Part shown: one piece after another, positions 17,764 through 26,415 of the stretch
How the letters are laid out: the number at the start of each line of letters is the position of its first letter
Position numbering within the stretch: the stretch's first letter is position 1
Source of the DNA: Gluconacetobacter diazotrophicus PA1 5
GTDB taxonomy: Bacteria; Pseudomonadota; Alphaproteobacteria; Acetobacterales; Acetobacteraceae
Length of the DNA stretch: 64,000 nucleotides
Assembly: GCF_000021325.1 (NCBI RefSeq)
Contig: NC_011365.1
Coordinates: forward strand, 3,376,001 to 3,440,000
Direction: 5' to 3'
Notes under the pieces: generated by a model
Seen by the model: only the letters and a program-made list of their open reading frames with translations
Databases searched by the model: none
What the model was told of the DNA's origin: nothing
Program-made: the position numbers and the translations under genes

Positions 17764-18588
17764 TCAGCCTTCGGCTTCGGTCTTGAGCGTCAGCCAGGAA
17801 GGAATGTGGACCTGGACCGAATGGCCCTCGGCCGTCAGCTCGGCGCTGCGATGGTCCAGTCGCAGCATCGCCAGCCCCCGCCCGTCGCGGGACGAGGCCA
17901 TGATTCCGGCCTCCTTCTCGCCATGCATCAGCGGGGTGCCGGGCGGCGGCAGGGCCGCGCCGGACACGGGCAGCAGCTTGCGCCTGACCAGGCCGCGATA
18001 CCGGGTGCGGGCCGTCAGTTCCTGGCCCATATAGCAGCCCTTGGTCCAGGAGATGCCGTTCAGGGCCTCGAAATTCGCTTCCAGAAGCAGGGTCTTGCCT
18101 TCCTCGCAGTCGCGCGATCCGTCCGGCAGGCCCAGCGCCAGCCGATGGGCGTCATAGGCCGCGTGGTCGGCCGCGTCGGGGGTGGGGCGGGGCAGGATCA
18201 GGCGCCAGCCGGCCTCGGCCAGGCGCGGATCGGGGGCGCCGATGGCCGAATCCAGCATGGGCGGCACCGCGCCCCACGCGGCATGGACGGCAAAGCCGGT
18301 CGGGTCGATCGACACGTCGGAGCGCAGGCGGTAGCGCGCCAGGCGCTGGCGCAGCATGTCGGCCTGCGCGGCCTCGCAATCCAGCAGCAGGCGTTCGCCG
18401 TCCGCTTCGGCGAACAGGAAGAAATCGGCCTGCCATTTCCCCTGCGGCGTCAGGAACGCGGTCCAGACCGCCTGGCCGGGTGCGACGGCGGCAACGTCGT
18501 TCGATACCAGGCCCTGGAGGAAGGACACCCGGTCGGCGCCGGAGATGGCCAGCACGGCACGGTCCGGCAGAAAGGCGAAATGTGTCAT
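17764..18588 (-). CDS. ygfZ: Folate-binding protein YgfZ/Iba57 family
   Basis: A 274-residue aminomethyltransferase-fold (GcvT-like) protein. It carries the family signature KGCYMGQE, whose Cys is the hallmark of YgfZ. Members bind tetrahydrofolate and help mature or repair certain [4Fe-4S] enzymes. The frame runs upstream another 65 codons, but homology (FLPDRAVLAISGADRVSFLQ) begins at the Met chosen here. It is followed by hisI with 45 bases between. It diverges from the glycosyltransferase gene at 18731; the 142-base gap should hold both promoters. Confidence 0.88.
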   Translation of the reverse strand: MTHFAFLPDRAVLAISGADRVSFLQGLVSNDVAAVAPGQAVWTAFLTPQGKWQADFFLFAEADGERLLLDCEAAQADMLRQRLARYRLRSDVSIDPTGFAVHAAWGAVPPMLDSAIGAPDPRLAEAGWRLILPRPTPDAADHAAYDAHRLALGLPDGSRDCEEGKTLLLEANFEALNGISWTKGCYMGQELTARTRYRGLVRRKLLPVSGAALPPPGTPLMHGEKEAGIMASSRDGRGLAMLRLDHRSAELTAEGHSVQVHIPSWLTLKTEAEG

Positions 18589-18730
18589 GGCGGTATGGAT
18601 GTTGGTCGCATGCGCCCCCGGCGACAAGGGGAAAGCCACGGGAGAATCCCTCCGGGGACCATATATCGGGCATGCGCCGGCCCCATGGACCGATTTCACC
18701 CGCCCGGGCAATGGGCTAGTGTCGCGGGAT

Positions 18731-19705
18731 ATGCGGATTCTGTTCATCACCTCCACCCGGCTGGGGGACGCGGTCCTGTCCACCGGGTTGCTGGATGTCC
18801 TGCTGGCGCGTCATCCGGGCGCGCGCGTCACCATTGCCTGTGGGCCGGTGGCGGCCTCGCTGTTCGATGCCATGCCCGGGCGCGAGCGGACGATCGTCGT
18901 GACCAAGCGGCGCCATGACCTGCACTGGCTGTCGCTGTGGCGCGACTGCGTCGGGACCCGATGGGATCTGTGCGTGGATTTGCGCGGTTCGGCGATCACA
19001 CTGTTCCTGTCCGCCCGGCGGCGGCTGATCATGCGGGGCGGGCGGCGGCAGGGCGCGCGGGTGGCCCATCTGGGCGCGCTGCTGGGCCTGTCGCCGCCGC
19101 CCCTGCCGGTGGTGTGGACCGCGCCGGCGGACCGCGAGCGGGCGCGGGCGATCCTGCCCGACGGCACGCGCTGGCTGGCCCTGGCGCCGACCGCCAACTG
19201 GGTGGGGAAGATCTGGCCGGCGGACCGCTTCGTCGCGCTGGCCCAGGCCTTGCAGGCCCATGCGGTGCAGGCCGGGCATGGCCCGCTGCGCCCGGTCGTC
19301 CTGTACGGCCCCGGCGAGGCCGAGCGCCGGATGGCGGCCCCGGTGCTGGCCGCCCTGCCGGATGCCGTCGATGCCGGGGGGGATCATGCGCTGCCCCAGG
19401 TGGCGGCGCTGCTGGCGCGCTGCCAGGGGTTCGTCGGCAACGATTCGGGCCTGATGCATCTGTCGGCGGCGGCCGGCACGCCGACGCTGGGGCTGTTCGG
19501 GCCCAGCCGGATGACCGAATACGGGCCGGCCGGCCGCTGTGCCCGGGGCATCGCGGCGCCGGGACCGGAGGGCCACGCGCCCATCGCGGGGCTGGAGGTC
19601 GCAACGGTGCTGCGGGCCGCGATCGACCTGCTGGACGCGGCTGGGCCGGCGGCGGGCGATATCCCGGGCGACGCCCCGGGCGACGCAATGTCCGTGGTCG
19701 CGTGA
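18731..19705 (+). CDS. Family 9 glycosyltransferase (heptosyltransferase-like)
   Basis: A 324-residue GT9-type protein of the ADP-heptose:LPS heptosyltransferase superfamily. It starts MRILFITSTRLGDAVLSTGLL, the usual N-terminal nucleotide-sugar fold. It has LAPTANWVGKIWPADRF at the second domain and GNDSGLMHLSAAAGTPTLGLFGPS, the donor-binding signature. It probably adds a sugar to the LPS core in the cytoplasm. The donor is unknown, since acetic acid bacterial LPS cores vary. It overlaps the next glycosyltransferase by 4 bases (GTGA), so the pair is coupled. Confidence 0.87.
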   Translation: MRILFITSTRLGDAVLSTGLLDVLLARHPGARVTIACGPVAASLFDAMPGRERTIVVTKRRHDLHWLSLWRDCVGTRWDLCVDLRGSAITLFLSARRRLIMRGGRRQGARVAHLGALLGLSPPPLPVVWTAPADRERARAILPDGTRWLALAPTANWVGKIWPADRFVALAQALQAHAVQAGHGPLRPVVLYGPGEAERRMAAPVLAALPDAVDAGGDHALPQVAALLARCQGFVGNDSGLMHLSAAAGTPTLGLFGPSRMTEYGPAGRCARGIAAPGPEGHAPIAGLEVATVLRAAIDLLDAAGPAAGDIPGDAPGDAMSVVA

Positions 19706-20811
19706 AGACCGTCCTCGTCTATCGCGATCGGCTGCTGCCGCCCTCGGAACAGGCCTTCATGCGGCGGCAATATATGGGGTTTCGCACTCTCCGGCCCTGC
19801 TGGGTCGGGTGCCGGCGCGATGCCCCCGCGCCCGACTTGCCGGGTGATGTGCGTTTCCTCGGCGGCAGCGGGCCCCTGCGGCCGCTGCGCCAGATGGCGT
19901 TCCGGCAGTTCGGCTGGGGCGCGGCGCGCGAGGTCGCGGACCTGGCGCCCGTGCTGGTGCATGCCCAGTTCGGGCGCGGGGGCGCGCTGGCCCTGTCGAT
20001 CGCCCGGGCACTGGGCGTGCCGCTGGTGGTGACGTTCCATGGCGGCGACGCGTTCAAGGACCGGCATTACGCGGGCGGCTTTCCGCCATCGGTGTTCCAG
20101 CGGCGCTGGCAGGCGCTGCAATCCCATGCCGCGCTGTTCGTCTGCGTGTCCGAGGGCGTGCGCGACCGGTTGCTGGAACGCGGGGTGCCGGCCCGACTGC
20201 TGGAGGTGATTCCCATCGGGGCGGAGCCCGCCCCCCTGGCCGCCGGCCCCGCCGACCGCTTCGTCTTCGCCGGGCGCTTCGTGGACAAGAAGGGGGTGCC
20301 GGTGCTGATCGACGCGGTGCGGATTCTGGCCGGGCGCGGGGTGACGCCCCCGGTCGTTCTGGCGGGGGACGGGCCGCTGCTGCCGGCGATGCGCGACCGT
20401 GCGGCGGGCCTGGCCAACCTGCGCTTCGCCGGCTGGCTGGGGGCGGCGGACCTGGCGGCGGAGATGGACCGGGCGATCGCGCTGCTGGTGCCCAGCGTGG
20501 TGCCGCCCGGCGGCGACCGCGAGGGCCTGCCCAGCGTCGCGGTGGAGGCCATGGCGCGCGGCGTGCCGGTCGTCGCCTCCAGCCAGTCGGGGCTGGAGGG
20601 CGCGGTGGGGCATGCGGGGGCCGGGATCGTGGTGCCGGCCGGCGATCCGATGGCGCTGGCGGATGCGATGCAGGCGATGCTGGTCCCCCGGACCCGCGAT
20701 GCGATGGCGGGCGCGGCGGCGGCGACGGCGCGGGAGTCGTTCTGCGCGCCCGTCCAGTCCGCCCGGCTGGAGGCACGGCTGCTGTCGCTGCTGCCAGGGG
20801 CGACGGGATGA
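19702..20811 (+). CDS. Family 4 (group 1) glycosyltransferase
   Basis: A 369-residue GT-B enzyme with a GTG start overlapping the stop of the GT9 gene. The N-terminal half has VTFHGGDAFKD. The C-terminal half has FAGRFVDKKGVPVLIDA, LAGDGPLL and PSVVPPGGDREGLPSVAVEAMARGVPVVAS, the EX7E-type nucleotide-sugar site. It is likely to act after its GT9 partner in LPS core or capsule assembly. A 15-bp tandem duplication spans its stop codon. Confidence 0.87.
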   Translation: MKTVLVYRDRLLPPSEQAFMRRQYMGFRTLRPCWVGCRRDAPAPDLPGDVRFLGGSGPLRPLRQMAFRQFGWGAAREVADLAPVLVHAQFGRGGALALSIARALGVPLVVTFHGGDAFKDRHYAGGFPPSVFQRRWQALQSHAALFVCVSEGVRDRLLERGVPARLLEVIPIGAEPAPLAAGPADRFVFAGRFVDKKGVPVLIDAVRILAGRGVTPPVVLAGDGPLLPAMRDRAAGLANLRFAGWLGAADLAAEMDRAIALLVPSVVPPGGDREGLPSVAVEAMARGVPVVASSQSGLEGAVGHAGAGIVVPAGDPMALADAMQAMLVPRTRDAMAGAAAATARESFCAPVQSARLEARLLSLLPGATG

Positions 20812-20826
20812 GGGGCGACGGGATGA
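20797..20826 (+). repeat. 15-bp tandem duplication across a stop codon
   Basis: GGGGCGACGGGATGA occurs twice in perfect tandem (20797-20811 and 20812-20826). The TGA of copy 1 ends the glycosyltransferase; copy 2 duplicates it in frame. A slippage event would therefore leave the protein unchanged. Confidence 0.9.
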
Positions 20827-20896
20827 GGGGACGCGAACCTTGCCGTGTGCCCGTTGTGGGGATACGTCGGAGGCACCGACAGGCTGCGAGGAACCG

Positions 20897-22216
20897 ATGC
20901 ATTACGACCTGATCATCCGCAATGGCGTCTGCCTTCTGCCCTGGGGCGAGGCCCGTACCGACATCGGCGTGCGCTCGGGCCGGATCGCCAGCCTGACGGC
21001 GGGTGTGGCGGACGAGGCCGATACGGTCATCGACGCGTCCGGCCTGCATGTGCTGCCCGGGCTGATCGACCCGCACGTGCATCTGCGCGACCCGGGCGAC
21101 GCCGCGGTCGAGAGCATTCCCACCGGCACGCGCGCGGCGGCCCTGGGCGGGGTGACGACGGTGTTCGACATGCCCAACACCGCGCCATCGGTGACCGACG
21201 CCGAGATGCTGCGCTGGAAGCAGGAATACGCGTCGCGCGAAAGCTGGGTGGATTTCGCGCTGTATGTCGGCGCCACGCGCGGCAATACGCCGCGCCTGGG
21301 CGAGTACGAGTGTTTCGACGGGGTCTGCGCCATCAAGGTCTTTGCCGGATCGTCGACCGGCGACCTGATGATCGAGGATGACGAGGGCATCCGGCAGGTG
21401 CTGGAGAACGGCCACCGCCGCGTCGCCTTCCATTCCGAGGACGAATACCGCCTGCAGGACCGCAAGAAGCTGCTGACCGAGGGCATGTCCTACGACAGCC
21501 ATCCCTTCTGGCGGGACGAGGAATGCGCCTTCCTGGGCACGCGGCGTATCGTGGATCTGGCGCGGCGGGCGGGGCGGCCGGTCCATATCCTGCATACCTC
21601 GACCGCCGAGGAACTGGACTGGCTGCCGGCGCATCGCGACGTCGCGACCGTCGAGGTGCTGGTGAACCATCTGACCCAGGTCGCCCCCGAATGCTATGAG
21701 ACGCTGGGCCCGCTTGCGATCATGAACCCGCCGATCCGCGACCGCCGGCATTACGAGGCCAGTTGGGAGGCCGTGCGCAACGGCACCGTGGACACGATCG
21801 GGTCGGACCACGCGCCCCATTCCCTGGCGGCGAAGGCGCGGCCCTGGCCCGCCACCCCGGCGGGGCTGACGGGGGTGCAGACGCTGGTTCCCGTCATGCT
21901 GGACCACGTCAATGCCGGGCGTCTGTCGCTGGGCCGGATGGTGGACCTGATGGCGGCAGGGCCGGCGCGGGTCTATGGCCTGCAGGCCAAGGGGCGGATC
22001 GCCATGGGCTATGACGCCGATTTCACCCTGGTGGACATGAAGGCGCGGCGCCGTATCACCAATGACTGGATCGCCACCCCGGCGGGCTGGACGCCGTTCG
22101 ACGGGATGGAGGTGACGGGCTGGCCGATGGCGACGATCGTGCGGGGCCACGCCGTCATGCGCGAGGATACGATCCTGGGCGCGCCGGCCGGCAGGCTTGC
22201 GCATTTCGCACCCTGA
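20897..22216 (+). CDS. pyrC: Dihydroorotase (class I, amidohydrolase)
   Basis: A 439-residue amidohydrolase that closes carbamoyl-aspartate to dihydroorotate in pyrimidine synthesis. Metal ligands are visible: His60 and His62 in DPHVHLRD, Lys147 in AIKVFAG (expected to be carboxylated), LHTST, and Asp in TIGSDHAPHS. The adjacent NTAPS substrate motif fits dihydroorotase over hydantoinase or allantoinase, though those are close relatives. pyrB is not nearby. The gap from the glycosyltransferase is 85 bases. Confidence 0.85.
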   Translation: MHYDLIIRNGVCLLPWGEARTDIGVRSGRIASLTAGVADEADTVIDASGLHVLPGLIDPHVHLRDPGDAAVESIPTGTRAAALGGVTTVFDMPNTAPSVTDAEMLRWKQEYASRESWVDFALYVGATRGNTPRLGEYECFDGVCAIKVFAGSSTGDLMIEDDEGIRQVLENGHRRVAFHSEDEYRLQDRKKLLTEGMSYDSHPFWRDEECAFLGTRRIVDLARRAGRPVHILHTSTAEELDWLPAHRDVATVEVLVNHLTQVAPECYETLGPLAIMNPPIRDRRHYEASWEAVRNGTVDTIGSDHAPHSLAAKARPWPATPAGLTGVQTLVPVMLDHVNAGRLSLGRMVDLMAAGPARVYGLQAKGRIAMGYDADFTLVDMKARRRITNDWIATPAGWTPFDGMEVTGWPMATIVRGHAVMREDTILGAPAGRLAHFAP

Positions 22217-22283
22217 TTTCGCCATGGTCTTCGAATATATCTGAAGATCGCTGAAGAAGCGGATCGAAGAAGGAAGACATCCC

Positions 22284-22703
22284 TTGCGTGCTCCAGTATC
22301 GGGCCTGTTCCTGGCCTGTGCCGTGTCCCTGTGTGTGATGACGTCCCTGGGCATGACGTCCGTGGGCATGGTGGCGGCCGCCCGCGCCGCCGATGCCCCG
22401 TGGTCCGCCCCCGCCGCCTGCGGGCAGGAACCCAGGCCCCCGGTGGTCGATTACACGACCGCCGCGCACTATAACGCCAGCGTGGATGCCGTGACGGCGT
22501 ACGAGAAGGCGGCCCGGCTCTATAATGGCTGCGTCGCCAGCGCCGCCGGCCGGGAAGAGGGCGCGATCAGCGCCGAGGCGCGGGCCCGGATGGACAGGGT
22601 CCATCAGGGCAGCCTGGTGGTGCAGCAGCGGATCGCCGGCAATTTCACCCGCCTGAGCACCGAATTGCGGGACGGGGCCGCGCATTTCGCGCACAAGCAT
22701 TGA
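22284..22703 (+). CDS. Secreted protein of unknown function, TTG start
   Basis: A 139-residue protein that I do not recognise. A TTG start is supported by AAGGAAG seven bases upstream; no ATG gives the signal peptide intact. The first 35 residues are a signal sequence ending near ARA-AD. The mature part has two Cys (in PAACGQEP and YNGCVAS, possibly a disulfide) and ends in an amphipathic helical stretch and a His-rich tail (HFAHKH). The signal region contains a 15-base near-perfect tandem repeat (22338-22352 and 22353-22367) encoding MTSLG and MTSVG. It lies between dihydroorotase and yfgM. Periplasmic location is inferred. Confidence 0.6.
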   Translation: MRAPVSGLFLACAVSLCVMTSLGMTSVGMVAAARAADAPWSAPAACGQEPRPPVVDYTTAAHYNASVDAVTAYEKAARLYNGCVASAAGREEGAISAEARARMDRVHQGSLVVQQRIAGNFTRLSTELRDGAAHFAHKH

Positions 22704-22813
22704 CGGCGGATCACGGGGGTTTGTTGCCCCTGTGCGCCGACCCCGCTATGGTCCGGCCTTTGGCTGGGCGGGGCGTGACCCGTCTGCCTGCGTATGCGGA
22801 GAGCGGTTGAGAC

Positions 22814-23503
22814 GTGGCTGACGACATCTTCAGGGAAGTCGACGACGATTTGCGGGCGGAACGCCTGCGCGCGCTGGCCCGGCGCTATGTCGCGGCAGCG
22901 GTGGCCGTGGTGGCGGTGGCCGGCGCGGGCGTCGGCGGATGGCAGTACCACGCATGGCGTGGCCGGCAGGCCGACCGTGCCTGGGCGGCGACCTATTTCA
23001 CGGCGCTGCATGCGGCCGACAGCAGCCAGATCGTCCCGGGCGAGACGGCGCGACTGACCCCGCAGCAGCAGGACGCGCTGAAGCGCTTCGCCACGCTGGA
23101 CACGGCACCACCGGGCCTGCGGACCCTGGCGCGGCTGGAGCGCGCGGCGCTGCTGGCGTCGAGCGGCGATACGCGCGGCGCGCTGTCGCTGTGGACCCAG
23201 GTGGCCGATGACGGGGCGGCGGACCCGCAATTGCGGTCCCTGGCCAGCCTGCTGTGGGTCCAGCGCCAGATCGACGACGGTGATCCGGCGACCTTGCGGT
23301 CCCGCCTGACGACGCTGGACGGCGTGGGCAAGCCCTGGCGGGCGCTGGCCATCGAGTGCGAGGCGATGCTGGACCTGCGGCAGGGACGCACCGCCGACGC
23401 ACGCCGGCGCTTCGCGCAGCTCAGCGCCGAGGCCGATGTCCCGGACGGGTTGCGCAGCCGGGCCGGCGGCCTGCTGCAGACCCTGAATGCCAGCCCGTCG
23501 TAA
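22814..23503 (+). CDS. YfgM-like tetratricopeptide membrane protein
   Basis: A 229-residue protein with a short charged cytoplasmic N-terminus (DDIFREVDDDLRAERL), one membrane span (about 27-43, YVAAAVAVVAVAGAGVG) and a periplasmic TPR-type helical domain. This is the layout of YfgM, an ancillary subunit of the Sec translocon that interacts with periplasmic chaperones in E. coli. Start codon is GTG. The order yfgM-bamB-der is the conserved neighbourhood seen in many proteobacteria and supports the call even though sequence identity in this family is low. Confidence 0.8.
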   Translation: MADDIFREVDDDLRAERLRALARRYVAAAVAVVAVAGAGVGGWQYHAWRGRQADRAWAATYFTALHAADSSQIVPGETARLTPQQQDALKRFATLDTAPPGLRTLARLERAALLASSGDTRGALSLWTQVADDGAADPQLRSLASLLWVQRQIDDGDPATLRSRLTTLDGVGKPWRALAIECEAMLDLRQGRTADARRRFAQLSAEADVPDGLRSRAGGLLQTLNASPS

Positions 23504-23564
23504 TCGTCGCCGTTGGGGCCGCGCCGGTCCGGGGCCTTTCTTCCTTTTGCAGCGCAGGATTGAC

Positions 23565-24926
23565 ATGAACAAAGTTCTGACCCGCCGGCATGCGCTTCTT
23601 GGTGGAGCGATGTTGCCGGTTCTGGCCGGATGCGATGATGACGAAAAGCCGCTGCTGGCCGGCAAGCGCGTCGACGTGCTGGGCACCGGCGCGGGTCTGA
23701 TGGTCGATCCCGACGATCACATGCCGATTGTCCTGCCGCCCCAGACGACGGTCGCGGAATGGCCGCAGCCGGGTCGCGTGCCCAGCCATGCGGGCATCAA
23801 CATGGCCTGGGGCGGTGCGATGCGCCGCGAATGGACGAAGAGCATCGGCGCCGGCGTGTCCGAACCCGAGCTTCTGTCGTACGCCGCGCTGGGCAATACC
23901 GGGCGTGGCGTGTTGCAGGCGACGCCGATCGTGGCCGGCGGCCGGATCTTCGTCAGCGACGCGCAGGGGGTGATCCGGGCGTTCGAATGGCCGCGCATGC
24001 GCGAAGCGTGGCACTTCGTCCCCAAGCCGAAGAAGATGAAGTCCAGCAACCTGGGCGGCGGGTTCAGCGTCGCGGGCGACACGCTGTACATCGTCGACGG
24101 CGTGGCGCAGACCGTGGCGGTCGATGTCGCGACCGGCCGGGTGAAATGGCGGATCGACACCGGAACGCCGGGCCGCTCGGCGCCCACGATCGCGGACGGG
24201 CGCCTGTTCTTCGGGACGATCGACGAAAGGCTGTTCGCCGTCGATGCCGCGACGGGCAACGTGCTGTGGACCTATGCCTCGACGGCGGTGGACACCGTCA
24301 TCTTCGGCCAGCCCGCGCCCGCCGTGGTGGGGGATGTGGTGGTGGCCGGGTTCGGGTCGGGCGACCTGGTCGCGCTGCGGGCGGAAAGCGGCGAGGTGGT
24401 CTGGAGCGACACGCTGGGCAGCACCAACGGCCAGGAAACGACGGTCGATTTTTCCTGCGTGCGGGGCATGCCGGTGGTGGTGGACGGCACGGTCTATGCC
24501 ATCAGCGCCGCTTCGGTCCTTGTCGCGCTGGATGTGCGCTCGGGGCGGCGCCTGTGGGAACGCGCCGTCGCAGGGCAGGACAGCCTGCTGGTCGTCGACA
24601 ACTGGCTGTACGTGCTGTCGCTGGACCAGCAACTGGCCTGCATCGACCGGTTGAGCGGCCACGTGCGCTGGATCACCCAGCTCCGCCGCTATCGCAGGGT
24701 CGACGTGCAGAAGGATGGCGTGACCTGGACCGGCCCGATCCTGGCGGGGGGCAAGCTGGTCTGCGTCAGCACCCTGCCCGAGACCGGATATGCGACGATC
24801 GATCCGGTGACCGGCGCGTTACTGTCCATCGGCAAGCTGCCGGGGGTGGCCACCGTGGCGCCGATCGTGGTCGATGGACGGCTGCTGATCGTGACCGACG
24901 ACGGTCACCTGATTGCCTATAGCTAA
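23565..24926 (+). CDS. bamB: Outer membrane assembly lipoprotein BamB (PQQ-like beta-propeller)
   Basis: A 453-residue lipoprotein. A signal peptide ends in the lipobox LAGC (Cys23) after an Arg-Arg n-region. The rest is an eight-bladed PQQ-like propeller with repeated blade motifs such as TGRVKWRIDTG, TGNVLWTY and SGRRLWERAV. It is a peripheral subunit of the Bam complex that inserts beta-barrel proteins. PQQ-binding residues of true quinoproteins are not evident, and the position between yfgM and der supports BamB over a dehydrogenase. der starts 15 bases later. Confidence 0.9.
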   Translation: MNKVLTRRHALLGGAMLPVLAGCDDDEKPLLAGKRVDVLGTGAGLMVDPDDHMPIVLPPQTTVAEWPQPGRVPSHAGINMAWGGAMRREWTKSIGAGVSEPELLSYAALGNTGRGVLQATPIVAGGRIFVSDAQGVIRAFEWPRMREAWHFVPKPKKMKSSNLGGGFSVAGDTLYIVDGVAQTVAVDVATGRVKWRIDTGTPGRSAPTIADGRLFFGTIDERLFAVDAATGNVLWTYASTAVDTVIFGQPAPAVVGDVVVAGFGSGDLVALRAESGEVVWSDTLGSTNGQETTVDFSCVRGMPVVVDGTVYAISAASVLVALDVRSGRRLWERAVAGQDSLLVVDNWLYVLSLDQQLACIDRLSGHVRWITQLRRYRRVDVQKDGVTWTGPILAGGKLVCVSTLPETGYATIDPVTGALLSIGKLPGVATVAPIVVDGRLLIVTDDGHLIAYS

Positions 24927-24941
24927 GGATATCGTTGAAAA

Positions 24942-26381
24942 TTGGCCAAGCTTCCTTCCGTTCCGACCGGGGACGACCTGCCGGTGGTGGTCATCGCCGG
25001 TCGTCCGAATGTCGGTAAATCGACCCTGTTCAACCGCCTTGTGGGGCGGCGGCAGGCGCTGGTTGCCGATACCCCCGGCGTGACCCGCGACCGCAAGGAA
25101 GCCGAGACCGTGATGCGCGGCCGCCGGGTGCGCCTGGTCGATACGGCGGGGCTGGAGGAAGCGGCGGCCGATACGCTGTACGGCCGCATGCGGGCATCGT
25201 CGGAATCGGCGGTGGCGCAGGCGGACCTGGTCCTGTTCTGCATCGACACCCGCGCGGGCATCACCCCGGCCGACGAGCATTTCGCGGCATGGCTGCGCCG
25301 CCAGGGGCGCCCCGTGCTGCTGATCGCCAACAAGGCTGAGGGACGGCAGGGGGCGGCGGCGGCGATGGAGGCCTTCGCCCTGGGGCTGGGCACGCCGCTG
25401 GCCATTTCCGCCGAACATGGCGAAGGCCTGTCGGACCTGATGGGCGAGATCGCGGACCGCCTGCCGCCGCAGGCTCCGGTCCCTGTCGCCGGGGGCATGG
25501 CGGACGCGGCGTTCGAAGACGATGACGCGGAAGCGGGCGAGGCTGAGGAAGACGACCGTCCCGTCGGTCCGCTGCGCCTGGCCATCGTCGGGCGGCCGAA
25601 TGCCGGAAAATCGACCCTGCTGAACCGCCTGCTGGGCGAGGAGCGGATGATCACCGGGCCCGAGCCGGGCCTGACCCGCGATTCGGTGACGGTGCTGCTG
25701 CATGACGAGCACGGGCCGATTCAACTGGTCGATACGGCGGGGCTGCGCCGCCGGGCCCGGATCGAGGAATCGCTGGAGAAGATGTCGGTTTCCGCCACCA
25801 TCGAGGCGCTGAAGATGGCCGAGGTGGTGGTCCTGACGCTGGACGCGACCCTGGGCGTGCATGAACAGGACCTGCAGATCGCCCGCCTGATCGAGCGTGA
25901 GGGCCGGTGCTGCGTCCTGGCGCTGAACAAGTGGGACGCGGTCGAGGACCGGATCGCGACACGGCAGGCGATCTCCGACCGGATCGAGACGTCGCTGGCG
26001 CAGATGCGCGGCATTCCGGTCGTTTCGTTCTCGGCGCTGACCGGGGCCGGGGTAAACAAGCTGCTGCCTGTGGTGCGCCGGGCCCATGCGACCTGGAACA
26101 AGCGGGTTCCGACCGGGGCGCTGAACCGCTGGTTCGAGGCGATGCTGGAACGGCACAGCCCGCCGCTGGTCAGCGGGCGGCGGCTGAAGCTGCGCTACAT
26201 GACGCAGGCCAAGGCCCGGCCGCCGACCTTCATCCTGTTCGGCACCCGGGCCGAGCAACTGCCCGAGGATTACCAGCGCTACCTGGTCAACGGCCTGCGC
26301 GAGACGTTCGACCTGCCCGGCACGCCGATCCGGCTGCTGCTGCGCGGGACCAAGAACCCCTACGCCGAAGGGCAGGGGTAA
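24942..26381 (+). CDS. der: Ribosome biogenesis GTPase Der (EngA)
   Basis: A 479-residue double GTPase needed for 50S subunit maturation. Domain 1 has GRPNVGKST, DTAG and NKAEG. Domain 2 has GRPNAGKST, DTAGLRRR and NKWD. A C-terminal KH-like domain (from about 365) binds rRNA. A Asp/Glu-rich linker (about 185-200) separates the two G domains. Its N-terminus is a TTG start 15 bases after bamB. It ends at a hairpin shared with the convergent gntP. Confidence 0.96.
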   Translation: MAKLPSVPTGDDLPVVVIAGRPNVGKSTLFNRLVGRRQALVADTPGVTRDRKEAETVMRGRRVRLVDTAGLEEAAADTLYGRMRASSESAVAQADLVLFCIDTRAGITPADEHFAAWLRRQGRPVLLIANKAEGRQGAAAAMEAFALGLGTPLAISAEHGEGLSDLMGEIADRLPPQAPVPVAGGMADAAFEDDDAEAGEAEEDDRPVGPLRLAIVGRPNAGKSTLLNRLLGEERMITGPEPGLTRDSVTVLLHDEHGPIQLVDTAGLRRRARIEESLEKMSVSATIEALKMAEVVVLTLDATLGVHEQDLQIARLIEREGRCCVLALNKWDAVEDRIATRQAISDRIETSLAQMRGIPVVSFSALTGAGVNKLLPVVRRAHATWNKRVPTGALNRWFEAMLERHSPPLVSGRRLKLRYMTQAKARPPTFILFGTRAEQLPEDYQRYLVNGLRETFDLPGTPIRLLLRGTKNPYAEGQG

Positions 26382-26395
26382 CAGGCAGGGGTTAC

Positions 26396-26415
26396 GAGGG
26401 GGCAGGCGCCCCCTC
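26396..26415. terminator. Hairpin between convergent der and gntP
   Basis: An 8-bp perfect stem (GAGGGGGC / GCCCCCTC) with a 4-base loop lies between the stop codons of der and gntP and overlaps the latter. Neither side has a U run, so it is at best a weak bidirectional terminator. Confidence 0.45.

Noticed and set aside
23565-24926. PQQ-dependent dehydrogenase for the propeller protein at 23.6 kb
   Set aside because: It has a lipobox, lacks quinoprotein active-site motifs, and sits in the yfgM-bamB-der neighbourhood, so BamB fits better.
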